64,000 nucleotides of DNA from Kalmusia sp. IMI 367209 (Eukaryota; Ascomycota; Dothideomycetes; Pleosporales; Didymosphaeriaceae), in contig JAPEUQ010000013.1 in assembly GCA_027946365.1 (NCBI GenBank), positions 186,001 through 250,000 of the forward strand, in the 5' to 3' direction. Under the pieces are notes generated by a model. The model made no database searches. It was given only the letters and a program-made list of their open reading frames with translations, and had not been told where the DNA came from. Positions 46,772-57,797 of this stretch are shown in pieces. Every line of letters starts with the position of its first letter. Position 1 is the stretch's first letter. The translations under genes and the position numbers were made by a program.

Positions 46772-47604
46772 ACATGAAGCTGTAATATGATACCCCACTC
46801 TAAATGTATTCTGATACCCTGCTCTGATCATATTCTGTCACACATGGCGTAGAAGAATAGACCATCATAGATTGATTAATACTGGACGACTTCACGGCAT
46901 GATCATGATGTGTGACTGCTACTAAGAGGGCAGCTTGTTATCACTTTACCGCACGTCGCACAGTCAGATTTGGTGTCAAAACATACCACAGGCCAAATGT
47001 GTATACTAATACTAATCCCGATTAATTTTACTCTCTATTTATCATACACTCCGCTTCTCCCTCCCCATCACACGACCAGCGCAAACGGACCCTGCCGCCC
47101 TCTCACCCTTCACTCTCCCGTGCAAGCCCTGCCAAAACAGTCCAGTCCAATCCAATCATAAAAGTCATGACCATCCGCCCGTAAGACATAATGATGCAAG
47201 ACCAAACCCTAACCAATCACGAATTGAAAATCCCGAAAAACGCCAGTCCACAATGCAAAATGCAATGGCCACAAAACGAGCCCTCGTCGCTCCCGCTGAT
47301 ATGCTCCGAAAATGCACGAGTCTTCCGCAGAAGACCGAAAAAAAGAAGGGTATAATAGGTGAAGGTGCCAAAAAGGGGTATGTGGATATGCGCGCAAATC
47401 GTGATCGCTTTGATGAATTGCAAGCGAGCAACGAGTCGATGGCGGACAGTATGATCCGAGGAAGAGCAAGGCGGAATAAGAATGGGGTCCTGTAACAATT
47501 GGGGCGGACGCGATGAGCTTCTTTGCTCATACTCTATAGAAGAGACCAAGAAGCAGGTGAAGATCCGTGGTGTCAATCTGAAATCAGACCACCGGAGCTT
47601 CTCA
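46772..47604. other. Intergenic, no gene recognised
   Basis: About 830 bp between convergent genes. Frames on both strands overlap and lack similarity. Presumably 3' UTRs and spacer. Confidence 0.5.
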
Positions 47605-50172
47605 TCACCTCTCGTCCTCACTGCTCCACTCCGCCGCTTCGTCATCCCAATTCTCCATCGCCTCTTTCACGAAGCGTTGCGCCACCGGATCCAGATTGAG
47701 AGCTATCGTGAAATATTTGATCGCCTCCGACTTGTTCCTCAGCCTCTGGTATGCCCGTCCAATGTAGAAGTGAAGCATGGCACTTTCGGGGTCGGCATCC
47801 TTGACGATGAGGAATTCATGGAGAGCTTCTTCCGCTGAGCCAATCTTGAGGAGGATGTGGGCCTTCTTCACCCGGGCTTGTAGTGCGCCTGGATTAAGGC
47901 GAATGGCAGTCTCATACTGCATGAGAGCAGCTTCTGTCTTCTTCATCCGATCAAGTACCTATTCCAGATTAGTTATGCTTGAGCATGAATGATAGAATTA
48001 CTTACCGAGCCAATCTTCATTGCTAGCAGGTGATTGTTCGGATTGATGGAGAAGGCCGCCCTATAGTGTTTTTCGGCTACGTCAAATTTGTGCTGCCTCT
48101 CATATACCTGCCCCAAACCAAACCAGCCGTTGTAGTGCCTATTGTTGGCGCTGATCGCGCATCTATAAGCGTAACTGGCCTTGTCGTATTCTTCGTTTTC
48201 GATATGCTCATGTCCTTGGAGTGTAAAGGCATACGCGAATTTTGGATCAAGCTGAGTTGCTCGAGTAAAGCACTTGATTGCTTGGTCGTGTTCACCTTGG
48301 AGTGAAAACGCGTTACCGAGAGCACACCAAGTCTGCGGTGATAATCGGTCTTGGTCCACAAGTGTATGGGCAAGGTAAGCGAGGTCCGTCTCTTTCTTCA
48401 AATGCCACAAAGCTGTTGAAAAGACATCCATGTCTTCGATATAAGAAGGTGCTCGATCACGTATGCGCTGAAATACCTTCTCGGCGTCTGCCCACATCGT
48501 TCGTTCGAAGTACGCCTTGCCGATTTGTGCGAGCACCCAAGGAGTCTCTCGCTGGTGCGTTGATATGGCGTTGAATGCTTCTAAAGCTTTGACGCACTCG
48601 AAGCGACTCAGATACCTGTATCCAGATCCGATCTTCAAAAGAAGATCCAGGAGCCAGTTCAAGGTTTCCTGTTCCCGCGAAGGATCGGATGGAACAGTCA
48701 TTCTCGGTGGCGGCGCGATCGAAGCTACACTGGGTGGTCTTGAGTCTAGTTTCGAACTTTCTGATACTTCGACTGTCATTTTCCGATTCCCGCTGACGAC
48801 TCTGCCAACATTGCCAACAGCGCTCGTTTTTCCTTTGGTGCCAGTGGCCTTGACCTTTCGAAGCTCCCTCCGGTCCTTTGCCTCTGGATCTCTGCTCGTT
48901 GTAGTAGCATTTCTGCTGCTTAAGGAGCGGATCCCACTAAGCATGTTGTGTGCCCCGCTTTGGACACTTTGCAATCTCGTACTTCTTCGCGGAGGGGCTG
49001 CAGACGGATCTGCTGATGCAGCTGCCTGTGGAACGTGGTGCATGGAGTGCCCAGACACTGTCCGCTTGTGTCCATTCTGCCACTGGGGCTGGGGGATCTC
49101 TGTTCGTTCGTTAGCCTCAGCTGCAGGTTTTAGTCGACTTCGCGTAGTTATCGGCCGCATTCTAGGCGGCTCGTCGTGGGCGCTTAGATTCTGCATCCTA
49201 GTCTTTCGGTTTGGCGCATGTGGAACGTCTGGTGCGTGCTCGTTCATGACAGGCCCACCAGCATCTCCCATCATAACGTCTTCATCATGGATGTTTTGGC
49301 CATTTGAGATGGGTGTCTCAGCATCGTGAAACGATGAGGTAGCCGCATTGTAAGCAGCGGGCGGAATGCTTCCATTGAGTTTAGAGAGTAGGTTAGAACC
49401 TCCCAAGTTGAGTCCGTTCATATCGCCACCTGACCGTATCGAGGTGTTGAAAGGGTCTACATCCGGAGTGGACACAAACGGATTCTTTGCATCGAAGCTA
49501 TCTTGGGACGCAAAGGGGGGTGGGGCATGTCCGTTTGTCGTAGAGTGAGAGATCGACGCGAGCATGTCTGGGGTGACTTTGAAGATATTTTGTGGTCGCA
49601 CGATGGCACCGATGTCGCATAGTCCGGTGAAGGCATCCCACATGAAGGGGTTCAGCTTCAGCGATTCCACGTAGTATTCGATAGCTTTCTTCGTATCGCC
49701 ATGTGCGCTGTACAGCTTTCCTAGCAGGCAGTAGCAGGCGGCCGCGTCTGGTACATGCCGTCTCGCGGTGTCAGAGTGCTTGTCTACAAGACATGTCAAT
49801 ACTACTTCCGGTAAAACACCCCGCCACTCTATGCTTACTCCAGTGGTTCCGACCTGCCCACAGCCCGCGCGACTTCTCTAAAGCCTGGGCTCCGGCATCA
49901 AAGCGCTCTAGTCCCAGGCATGCCTGCGCAAATACGTATGCACACCCCAGGTGTTGTGGCTGATGTCCCTTCGGTTTGGCATAGTCGAACGCGGCTTTGT
50001 AGCGACCGAGACGGAGATTGCAGAGAGCTAATAGATGCGTAGCGTCGCCGTTGCGCGGCTCTTGAGCATGGAGACGACTAGCAAAGAACAGCGCATTGTC
50101 AAAGAAGCCATTATCGAGGTGGTAGTGGACGAGATGTCTCAGCTGAGCGTTGACGCCCGCAGGCGGCGACAT
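47605..50172 (-). CDS. bimA: Anaphase-promoting complex subunit 3 (CDC27/bimA/nuc2)
   Basis: TPR scaffold of the APC/C ubiquitin ligase that drives sister separation and mitotic exit; binds Cdc20/Cdh1 IR tails. Three exons: 50172-49839, 49783-48006, 47958-47605 (introns 55 and 47 nt), 821 residues. N-terminal TPRs hold HYHLDNGFFDNALFFASRL and AAACYCLLGKLYSAHGD. A disordered Ser/Pro/Arg-rich middle follows, then a block of C-terminal TPRs (WCALGNAFSLQGEHDQAIKC, HYNGWFGLGQVYERQ, MKKTEAALMQYETAI, MLHFYIGRAYQRL). The tail is acidic (EAAEWSSEDER). Start MSPPAGVNAQLRHLV is used over an upstream ATG because the family starts near it. Divergent from the SND2 gene with 499 bp between. Gene symbol is the Aspergillus name. 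Confidence 0.93.
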
Positions 50173-50671
50173 GGTTCGGGTCGGGTTGTGGTTCTCGGCG
50201 CTGTGGAGTCGGCGCGTTCGGTAAACAGTCGCAGAGGGGGGGTAAATAAACACTATGGAGGAGGCGTCTTCATGAGGGCGGCGTGGGAACGGGTTTCTGG
50301 GACGGTAGGTGAAGGCTTGTTGTTTCGCTGCGCGTTGTTGCTAGGTGAACGCTTCCGGCGAGGTCGACAAAGCGAATTGGCAAACTCGTGGACGCGCAGC
50401 ACGTGTGAAGGCGGTCTAGCACATGTCGCGCAGTCACTTGAACCTGCAAACGGCAGTAGGCTCGGAGGCAGCAGGACGTGGGATGGTGTGTGAAAGGCGG
50501 CGAGAGGTTTGGCAGCTTGAGCGTGCCTGTTGTTGTGAACAAGAGGTGGCAGGGACCACCCGCCATTCGCTTGCCGCCGGAGCCAACCACAATGAGACAG
50601 GCTGTCCATTGACGTCCGCCGCCACACAGGTGCATTTCCCACGCTTGCTGTCTTGACGAGCATCCACCATC
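50173..50671. other. Divergent promoter between CDC27 and SND2 genes
   Basis: 499 bp between two start codons pointing apart; GC-rich with open frames on both strands that lack similarity. Nothing else seen. Confidence 0.5.
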
Positions 50672-51243
50672 ATGGCGCAGGTAAGCAGCCCCTGCACTAC
50701 CTGGGCCATCAGTGCACTCACAGATGCTAGAAAGCAGTCAAAACCCTGGCCGCAGCCAACACCCGCCGCCTAAACCAAACCTCGATCGCAACCCTCGTCA
50801 TCCACCTCTTCTTCTGGCTTATACGCGCCTTCCTCTTCCGCTCCAGCTTCACACGCAAGTCTCTACTCCTCTACCTCGCCTTGGCCTCTCCGCAGCTCTT
50901 CATCAACTTCGTCTTTGAGCGCCAATCGCGCCCCGTCAATGCCCCCGATGGCTCCATCAAGCGCGCCGGGGAGGACCTCGAAGCGAAAGGGCTGACCGAG
51001 TACATGTGGGATGTCACGTATTGGACGTATGGGTGCTTGCTGCTGGTTACCTTGTTAGGTGATTGGGCGTGGATATTCTGGGGCATAATCCCACTGTATA
51101 GTGTCTATCTGGCGTGGACGACGTACACTGGGATGCGGGGTGGGTACCAAGATGCTGCGGGCGTGCCGCAGCCAGGGTCAGCGACGAGCAAGAGGCAGGC
51201 AAAGCTGGAGAAGAGGGGTGGTCAGAAGGTGCAGTATCGCTGA
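50672..51243 (+). CDS. SND2/TMEM208 family ER membrane-targeting protein
   Basis: SND2 (TMEM208, DUF788) belongs to the SRP-independent pathway that inserts membrane proteins into the ER. Two exons: a 9-nt first exon coding MAQ (50672-50680) and 50731-51243, 50-nt intron, 173 residues, normal for the family. Hydrophobic segments: TLVIHLFFWLIRAFLF, LLLYLALASPQLFINFVF, a pair YGCLLLVTLLGDWAWIFWGI and IIPLYSVYLAWTTYTG. The conserved P..FI..E, DLxxxGLTEYMWDV and basic C-terminus (KRQAKLEKRGGQKVQYR) support the call. The tiny first exon is easy to miss. Confidence 0.88.
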
Positions 51244-51588
51244 GGACGCAGAATTACGCGACTATGTTGTGCGACTGTGGAGATCAACGAAGAGAGGCTA
51301 TCTCCTGTCGCCATTACAATCTTCAAGTCTGAACCAACGTCTGAAGTCTAAATGCAACCCGTCGTCGCGACACGTGTGACATGCCATGTAGCGGGGGTGG
51401 TGAAAACCGATAGCAGAAGCAGCGTCCGTCAAAGAAAGGAAAAAAGCTGCAGAAAGTGCGCACCAAAAAGGGTATAAATACAAGCTCATACACGAGCGTT
51501 CATCCAATGCTAATAATACCCGCTCCACTATGCTACAAACCCACATACACAGTGATACAGTATATCATATCGTACAAGAATTACTCGC
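51244..51588. other. Intergenic, no gene recognised
   Basis: 345 bp between convergent SND2 and mS45 genes, presumably their 3' UTRs. Confidence 0.5.
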
Positions 51589-52991
51589 TCATGCCTCCAC
51601 CCGTGTCGGAATCTTGACTTGTCCCTTCTTCCTGTCCTGGTGGGGTAACCCGTATCTCCAGCCAACGCCTCTGTGATCTCTTCCATTCCTGCCCGCAGCA
51701 TCCACACTGATATCTCTGAATACGAAGTCCCATCTTCTTTGTGGCACCGTTCTCTTTGTCTCCAACTCCTCTTTCTTCGTGGCTTCTTCAGCAGCCTTCT
51801 TCTCTTCCATTGCCCGCATATACCGCTCCTCCGCGAGGGCTCTACGCTCTTCGTTGGAGTAACCCGCTACCTCATCGCGCACTACTTTCACAAGCTCCGG
51901 ATGGGGAATCCGGTCGTCGGCAGGGAGAAGATCATTATCGAACGCCTTGCCAGCATCAGCGCGGGTGAATTGTCGTGATTCAGCAACAGGGACGAAAAGT
52001 TGCTGGCGAGTCGCAGGATGGACTTTCAAGTCATTGATAGGCTCGTGTACAATGGGACGTTTGCCCGAATTCTTAGGGAGAGACGTATCGATATAAGGCG
52101 TAGTGGGAAGCATCTCAAGCACGGCTTTAGAGTATGGCATCGCGAGGGTTTTGCCCTAGTGAGGTACGTTAACTACCGGGACCTGAAAACTCATGGAGGG
52201 TAGAAGGATTTCCAGCTAAGTCAGATTGGTATAAAGTTGTGTAACCATGTTGGTGTCTTGAAGACTAATCGAATGTTGTATAGTTCATCATGTAAATTGC
52301 GGATGCGAGAAAGATACGAACATACCTGCGCAATCCACTGCTTCTCCATCTGCTTCAATCGAACTACGGCGCCAACGCGCTCGTTGCTCACACCGAATGT
52401 GATACTCGCAAGCGGCACGGTCTTTCCTTCTTTCACTACGAATTGGTATATGGCCTCTCGTAAATCTTCACTCAGCACAGGCTGACTTCGGAAAAACTTG
52501 TTCAGTGGGTATGGCCGTAGGTCTTCGACCGTTTCTGGTGGCAACTTTTCTTCGTCATCCTTCTTCCCCGCTTGTTCTGCCTTCGCCTCCTGACGAGCCG
52601 CTGCGTCCAGCTCCTCCAGTGACTCTTGCCCCTCTGAGGTCGTCTCGCCTTCTGCCTTCTCCAATCCTTCTACGTTTTTGCTTGGATCTTGCTCCTTCGC
52701 ATTCGTGTCAGTCTCCTTCTCTGAAGGCCTTCCTTGACCCGCTCGAACCAGGTTGCCGAATTTATCGTACGCCCCCAGGTAATTCGTCGAACTAGGCAGA
52801 GGCTGTTTCAATGCCCGACCAGGGCCATTGAGCCACTCGTAGAATTTCCGCCGTCGTAGTGTTACCTGCCGACATGATGATTGCGAGAAGTCCCGTGCGG
52901 TTCGGGTTGACGGTGAGATGGACTGAAGGCGGACAGGAGGACAGGAGGGTACGGCCGAGGGAAAGTTAGGGGAGCGCAAACGTGGAGGCAT
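51589..52991 (-). CDS. Mitochondrial small ribosomal subunit protein mS45 (Mrps35/Bot1-type)
   Basis: Component of the fungal mitochondrial small subunit ('eukaryotic mitochondrial regulator', Bot1 in fission yeast). Two exons, 52991-52326 and 52155-51589, with a 170-nt phase-0 intron, 410 residues. N-terminus is Arg/Ser-rich and fits a mitochondrial presequence. Hallmark RRRKFYEWLNGPGRAL then PLPSSTNYLGAYDKFGNLVR. A long acidic/Lys linker follows, then FRSQPVLSEDLREAIYQFVV and FGVSNERVGAVVRLKQMEKQ. After the intron GKTLAMPYSKAVLEMLP and DRKKGQVKIPTRVEA complete the protein. The second exon alone would look like a separate gene beginning MPYSKAV, but frame and family continuity show it is one gene. 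Confidence 0.88.
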
Positions 52992-54406
52992 TTTGAGGAT
53001 GCGAAGATGCTACCGCATTCCGCGAATTATTACAAAGCGCGTCACGAGAAGCGTGAAGGGAACGTGATGTTGATGATGGCTAGAGCTCATTGCAGCTGCT
53101 TCGAAAATTGTCCATGGTCTGCGCTAAGCCGTTTTAGAAGGCACGACCTCTTTCGGCACGTGATTGTGCTTTTGCCCAATCAATGTCCTCCAACCTTCTG
53201 CTTCGAGAACATCGTGAGATCTCGCCTGTTCCTGCTTCTAGAATAAAGTGCCCAGGCAAGGATCTGCATACCTTAGCTTCAGGAACGGTAACATTGCTGC
53301 ACGTCGTCGTCACATCACATCACCGAGCCCTCGCGTCGCGTGTGTCACTCGAGGACAATGACGTCTATGCCTTCCGAGTATTCTACTTGAAGCACACTCG
53401 CTTTCGTTCTCTCAACTTTGATGGAAGCAAGTACAAGCTGCTATCTATCTTGAGATTCATGATCATACACCAGCGAGACACTTTTATTAATCGTAGGAAT
53501 TAAACACCCTTCACGCGCCAGCAAGTGCAAGACAAAGTATACCAAAACCTCAGATGATTGCCAAAGCACAAATGAAACGTTCCAAGTAAATGCTAGCAAA
53601 AGCCTGAGAATGCTGTAAGGACAGGCTATCGTCCGCCCCTAAAGGTGCCAGAGAGCAAGAAACGAATCTAAGTCAACCGTATAGAGCCCCCCTAGAATAC
53701 GAAACCCCTGCAGTAAGAATGTATGTGAGACTCAGGTATCCCGACAACAATAGCCGCCATGCAAAGAAAAAATGAACCCTAACACAGACAACTGTCTGCT
53801 CGCACCCAAGTGTAGTCCAGCCATGCTTCCGTGTGTAATAGCGCCATACCATGTTTGTTCGCAAAGCCGATGAATGATGAACTCCGTCGCAGAAACAGCC
53901 GAGACAGCCATGCTCGGCTTGGGTTCCACAATTGGGTGTAATGAATCAAAAATGTCAAACCTCGAACCGAGCGAGGGGTCGTCCAGATCGGTCGATGCAA
54001 CCTGCTTTTCCGGGTTCCCGGCCAGTCCAGCAGGAGTAGCGATGGTTGTGTAACCCCAATGGGTACCGATGACGAATATGAAACCAGAATACGCCTTAAC
54101 GCCCGCTCCCAACCAAGCCTATAAGCAATTCAACGCGCAAGGGGGAATCATCGCTGTATGCCTGAAATGTAGCCCACACCCGACAGACGTTTCGGCCATG
54201 AAGGATATCCACGCCGTTAACCCATGCCCTTGCTGAAATGAGAAACGAAGCCAGACCCAGGCACAACACAACACCTCGCAATGACTGAAGTGACAGGATA
54301 TAACGCAGCAATAGAAAACGAAAAGTCAGACGCGTGCGATAATCAATGCTCCCCAACAACACCTTCATCAATCATGGCAGCGTATCGACTTTGAACCGTC
54401 CAAATC
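52992..54406. other. Intergenic, probably long 3' UTR of the Whi3-like gene plus mS45 promoter
   Basis: About 1.4 kb. Frames of 60-126 codons occur on both strands but overlap and show no similarity. Because the neighbour at right ends at 54407 on the minus strand, much of this could be its 3' UTR, a common feature of mRNAs for RNA-binding regulators. Confidence 0.45.
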
Positions 54407-56149
54407 TTAACGTCCCATCATGTATGCAGAGTAGCTTCCACCCATTCCGCCAAAACCATTGCCGGGAACGCTGGTAGTAAGCGGCGCGGCCATGGGCTGG
54501 GAGCGAATAGGGCTAGCCATATCGTTGGGTCCCACGCCAAACCCGCCATTGGAATACACGCCAAACCCAGACGAGCCACTACTATGGCTCGGGGTAGACA
54601 ATCCGGGAGGGGCAGCGAGTCCGGGAGGTGGTCCCGTGGCGGTAGAGAATCCAGGAGGAGCGGCGACGCTGCCTCCAAAGCCTGGCAAGGGCGTGGTGGG
54701 CGTGATGGCGGATGCAGAACCCATGGTGGTGGCTTGGCCAGTGCGCACGCCCAAGGGATTCTTTGAGAAACTGAGGCGAATGCCTCCCTTGACACTGTTA
54801 TGTAATGGATGACCGTAAAGTTCGTTCAACGCCTTAGTTGCAAAAGAAACATCTTCAAACTCGACAAAACACATGGGCCCATTCTGCTTGGTCCGGAAGC
54901 AGAGGCGCTTGTATCCTCGTTGCTTGGAAAACAACGCCTTGAGTTCATCCTCGGAGGTATCGACAGGGAGGTTGCCGACGTACAGCGTGTTGCAAGGCGG
55001 ATTTTGATCCGCTGGATTGACCGGAGGATACGTTGGGCGCGTGTAGTGCTGCTGATACTGCTGATAGCTCGCGTTCGGTCCAAGATTGCCCATGGCCGAG
55101 GAAATGGAGGAGTGGGGAGACATGGCCGACAGGGTTGTGCCGGGTGACTGCATCGTTGCGGCAGAGCGGGGCGATGCGTAGTTTGAAATGGGCGGTGGGC
55201 TTATGCCGTTCACACCGTTGGTGTTCAAAGACAAAGATTGGAACCTGTTCGAGATGGGCATACCCGGATTTGGGTTCGTCGTCCTGCGTGGTAACGCGTT
55301 CTGGACAGGGCCCGTGCCGTAGCCGATGGATTCTTTGAGGAGGCCCTCATCGTCATCAGCCTCATCGTTGATGACGTTCTTCCCAACGTTGCGATGCGAG
55401 AACGAGGTATTGACTGGCGAAGTCGGTGAAAAGAGATTCTGGACCGGGAATTCTCCGTTGCCAAGGCCCGGAGTGCCGTTTGGTGGGGACATCTTCTCCA
55501 TGCTCTGGAAATTATATCGCGAGGACTGTCGACCATTCGCCGTTGGGCCGGCGATCCCGTTTGTGGTGGAGATGGACCCCTGTCGCATCGCTGTGCTGTC
55601 CACCGTGTTGCGCCGGGAACCAATGGCGCCTGGAAGATTGTCGTGCACGATCTCGACGATCATGGTGGCATCGTTGGATGCGTTGCGCTTGCCGTTGAGC
55701 ATGTCGCGCGCTTCCTTTGCGCTTTCCAAGGTGCGAAAGTGCGCAACAGCAGACACAAAGCCCATGTCCTCGGGCGACTTGGACACGGGAATCAGCTCGC
55801 AGTCAATCAAGTCCTTGGCAAACAGCAGGATGTTGCGCACGGCGTCTCGGTCGCTGTTGCTGGGGAGCTTTCGCAGGAAGATGGTGTGGGCGCCCTTGGG
55901 TTCAGGGCTCGTCTCGGCCTCGCTGAACGAAAGCAGCCCGTTCTTGTCCATGTCCCGTCTCTTCCCTATGGGCGCGGGCATGTTGTAGGAATGCGATGGC
56001 GAGAAAACGTCGGCGGTCATGGTGTTCTGGGAGGAGAACAGCTGCTTCGGCGGCGAGGACGAGGTGGAGCTGCTCAGCGAGCTGTGCAGGAACGGACTGT
56101 TGGAAAGGTTCGAGGGACTTGTGCTGCTCGGACTCGGCCCACCGGCCAT
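54407..56149 (-). CDS. Whi3/Scw1-type RNA-binding protein (RRM)
   Basis: Cytoplasmic RNA-binding regulator related to yeast Whi3 and fission yeast Scw1, which control cell-cycle or cell-wall transcripts. Single exon, 580 residues. The N-terminal third has a degenerate RRM: HTIFLRKLPSNSDRDAVRNI and VSAVAHFRTLESAKEARDML. The middle is Ser/Asn/Pro-rich and disordered. The C-terminal RRM is canonical: RNP2 NTLYVGNLPV (near 390), RNP1 GPMCFVEFEDVSFATKAL, ending SFSKNPLGVR. A Gly/Pro/Met-rich tail follows. The start MAGGPSPSSTSP at 56149 is the only upstream ATG in frame before the GC-rich leader. Preceded by several kilobases without another gene. Confidence 0.87.
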   Translation of the reverse strand: MAGGPSPSSTSPSNLSNSPFLHSSLSSSTSSSPPKQLFSSQNTMTADVFSPSHSYNMPAPIGKRRDMDKNGLLSFSEAETSPEPKGAHTIFLRKLPSNSDRDAVRNILLFAKDLIDCELIPVSKSPEDMGFVSAVAHFRTLESAKEARDMLNGKRNASNDATMIVEIVHDNLPGAIGSRRNTVDSTAMRQGSISTTNGIAGPTANGRQSSRYNFQSMEKMSPPNGTPGLGNGEFPVQNLFSPTSPVNTSFSHRNVGKNVINDEADDDEGLLKESIGYGTGPVQNALPRRTTNPNPGMPISNRFQSLSLNTNGVNGISPPPISNYASPRSAATMQSPGTTLSAMSPHSSISSAMGNLGPNASYQQYQQHYTRPTYPPVNPADQNPPCNTLYVGNLPVDTSEDELKALFSKQRGYKRLCFRTKQNGPMCFVEFEDVSFATKALNELYGHPLHNSVKGGIRLSFSKNPLGVRTGQATTMGSASAITPTTPLPGFGGSVAAPPGFSTATGPPPGLAAPPGLSTPSHSSGSSGFGVYSNGGFGVGPNDMASPIRSQPMAAPLTTSVPGNGFGGMGGSYSAYMMGR

Positions 56150-56427
56150 GCTTTCCTTTGTCTAGACGGTATGGCGGCGGCCGTGAGCGAGACAAAGCGG
56201 TCGGTTTCGTGGCGGTCGAGGCGTGTGGAAGCGAACAAGTGCGTGGTCGCGGAGGCGGTGGCTAGATTGCAGAGGGGTCCGGCCCGGGGAGGGGAGGGCA
56301 GATGTCAGTCGCGGGCGCAGAAGACGACTCTGGGGGTTAAACAGCTTCGAAACGTTGTAATGCCCGGTTCGCTTTTTTGGCGGGCGCCAGCAGACGGAGC
56401 AGGCGCAGACGGGCGATTGGTGCGCGC

Positions 56428-56428
<1 letters not shown>

Positions 56429-56467
<39 letters not shown>
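56429..56467 (+). repeat. CAG trinucleotide repeat, 13 perfect units
   Basis: 39 bp of uninterrupted CAG on the plus strand, i.e. CTG in the direction of the Whi3-like gene, about 280 bp upstream of its start codon. Lies in the presumed 5' leader or promoter, not in a supported coding region. Likely length-polymorphic. Confidence 0.95.
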
Positions 56468-56469
<2 letters not shown>

Positions 56470-56613
56470 ACACGATGCGCAAGTCGAACAAAGCGAGGCA
56501 GGCGGCGCGCAGGCCGTGCGAGGACGCGGGATGCAGCTGGCCGCGATGGGAGGGAGAGATGCGCACGGCGTGCCTGGGGCTACCGTGGTGTGCGAGGCGC
56601 TCCTGGAGTCGGC

Positions 56614-56637
56614 TGCGTGCGTGCGTGCGTGCGTGCG
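56614..56637 (+). repeat. TGCG tetranucleotide repeat, 6 units
   Basis: 24 bp of perfect TGCG units about 150 bp beyond the CAG repeat, in the same GC-rich region. A GCGA-rich stretch follows near 56674. Confidence 0.9.
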
Positions 56638-57757
56638 TAGGCTTGTTGGGTGGGTATTGGGGCCAAGGAGTCGCGAGCGCGAGCGCGAGCGCGGGCAAGG
56701 GCAGCGAGAATATACTTGTAAGAGCGGAGGGGTGCAGGCGGGCGCTAGCAGGTCGCGGGAGAGGTGTTCGAATACGCCTGCAGCGGCGGCTTGGGTTGGG
56801 TGGTTTGGGAAAAAGTGCGAAAGTGCGCGGGAAGCCGTGTGCTGAGGCCAATGATGAGAATCCGGAGGGGCCTTTTGGGGAGGGGGCGGGCGTGGGTTGT
56901 GGACGAGACTCGAGGGCGCGCTTGGGGTCAGGCCGGACGGACCAATGAAGGGCGCGCAGGCGGTAGGGCAGAAACAAGAGACACGCCGCGCAACAACAGG
57001 CGAGCGGCGGGCGTGCGTAGCGGGAACGGCAGCAGAACAAAGGTGGCGATGGGCATCTGAGGGCGGGACTGGCGTTGGGCGCGAGGCAGGCGAGGATGGA
57101 GGAGGGATTGCGTTTGTGTGGGCGGGCTGCAAGGAGCGCGCGAGAGGGTATGGAGTGCAGTTCTCGACCTGATAACAAAGGCTGCGAGGCTTGACCGGAC
57201 TAGGGACCGTTGCTTGCAGATGGAGCGCTTTGATTGTGGGTAGTACCACCGAGAGTTGCACGACTCCCGCCCACTGGGTTTGCGAGGAGAGGTAGAATGT
57301 CGACGCGTGATTCGCGCCGCCCCAGTGCGAATGCCGGTAGCCCAAGCCAGGCCGGGTAGACCAGGTCGACCAGGCCGACCAGCCCTGGACGAGGGACCAT
57401 GGCGACGACGGCGACGACGCAGGCGCACGCCCGCCGAGACAGACGACACACAGGACGACTCGACGAGCACGGGTTGTGGGCCTATAACCACGCCTGCTAT
57501 AGCTGCTATACCGTAGCTGCTGGCGCCCACCTCCTCGGGGAACGTTTTTGGCCCTTCCGCTCCAGCGCGCTGCGGCACACAGACAAAAGATGGATGGATG
57601 GGAGGGGGCTTGCGCGGGCTGCTACGCCGGCATCAGCCTCTCCTGGCGCGCCCTTCTGCTTGCAGTCGCCGCGTGGGGTGGATGGCGCTGGACGGTTGGG
57701 GAGGAGAACGTACGCCGCCGTCATGCGAGCTCTCCTTCAACTTCTTCTCCTTTCTCG

Positions 57758-57797
57758 CTGCCATGCTGCCATGCTGCCATGCCGCCATGCCGCCATG
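57758..57797 (+). repeat. 8-bp tandem repeat C(T/C)GCCATG, 5 units
   Basis: Three perfect CTGCCATG units followed by two CCGCCATG units. Each unit contains ATG on the plus strand. No supported gene covers it. Confidence 0.9.

Noticed and set aside
51589..52155. Second mS45 exon as an independent gene starting MPYSKAV
   Set aside because: The frame continues upstream to a splice acceptor and joins the first exon in phase 0, giving a complete mS45.
53732..54371. Minus-strand frames of 73-126 codons downstream of the Whi3-like gene
   Set aside because: Overlapping in different frames, no similarity; better explained as 3' UTR.
56162..57578. Several minus-strand frames of 200-350 codons, and a plus-strand frame of 400 codons at 55643-56845
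   Set aside because: They overlap each other in different frames and strands, consist of Arg/Pro/Ala/Gln-rich low-complexity sequence produced by GC-rich DNA and the CAG repeat, and resemble no family.
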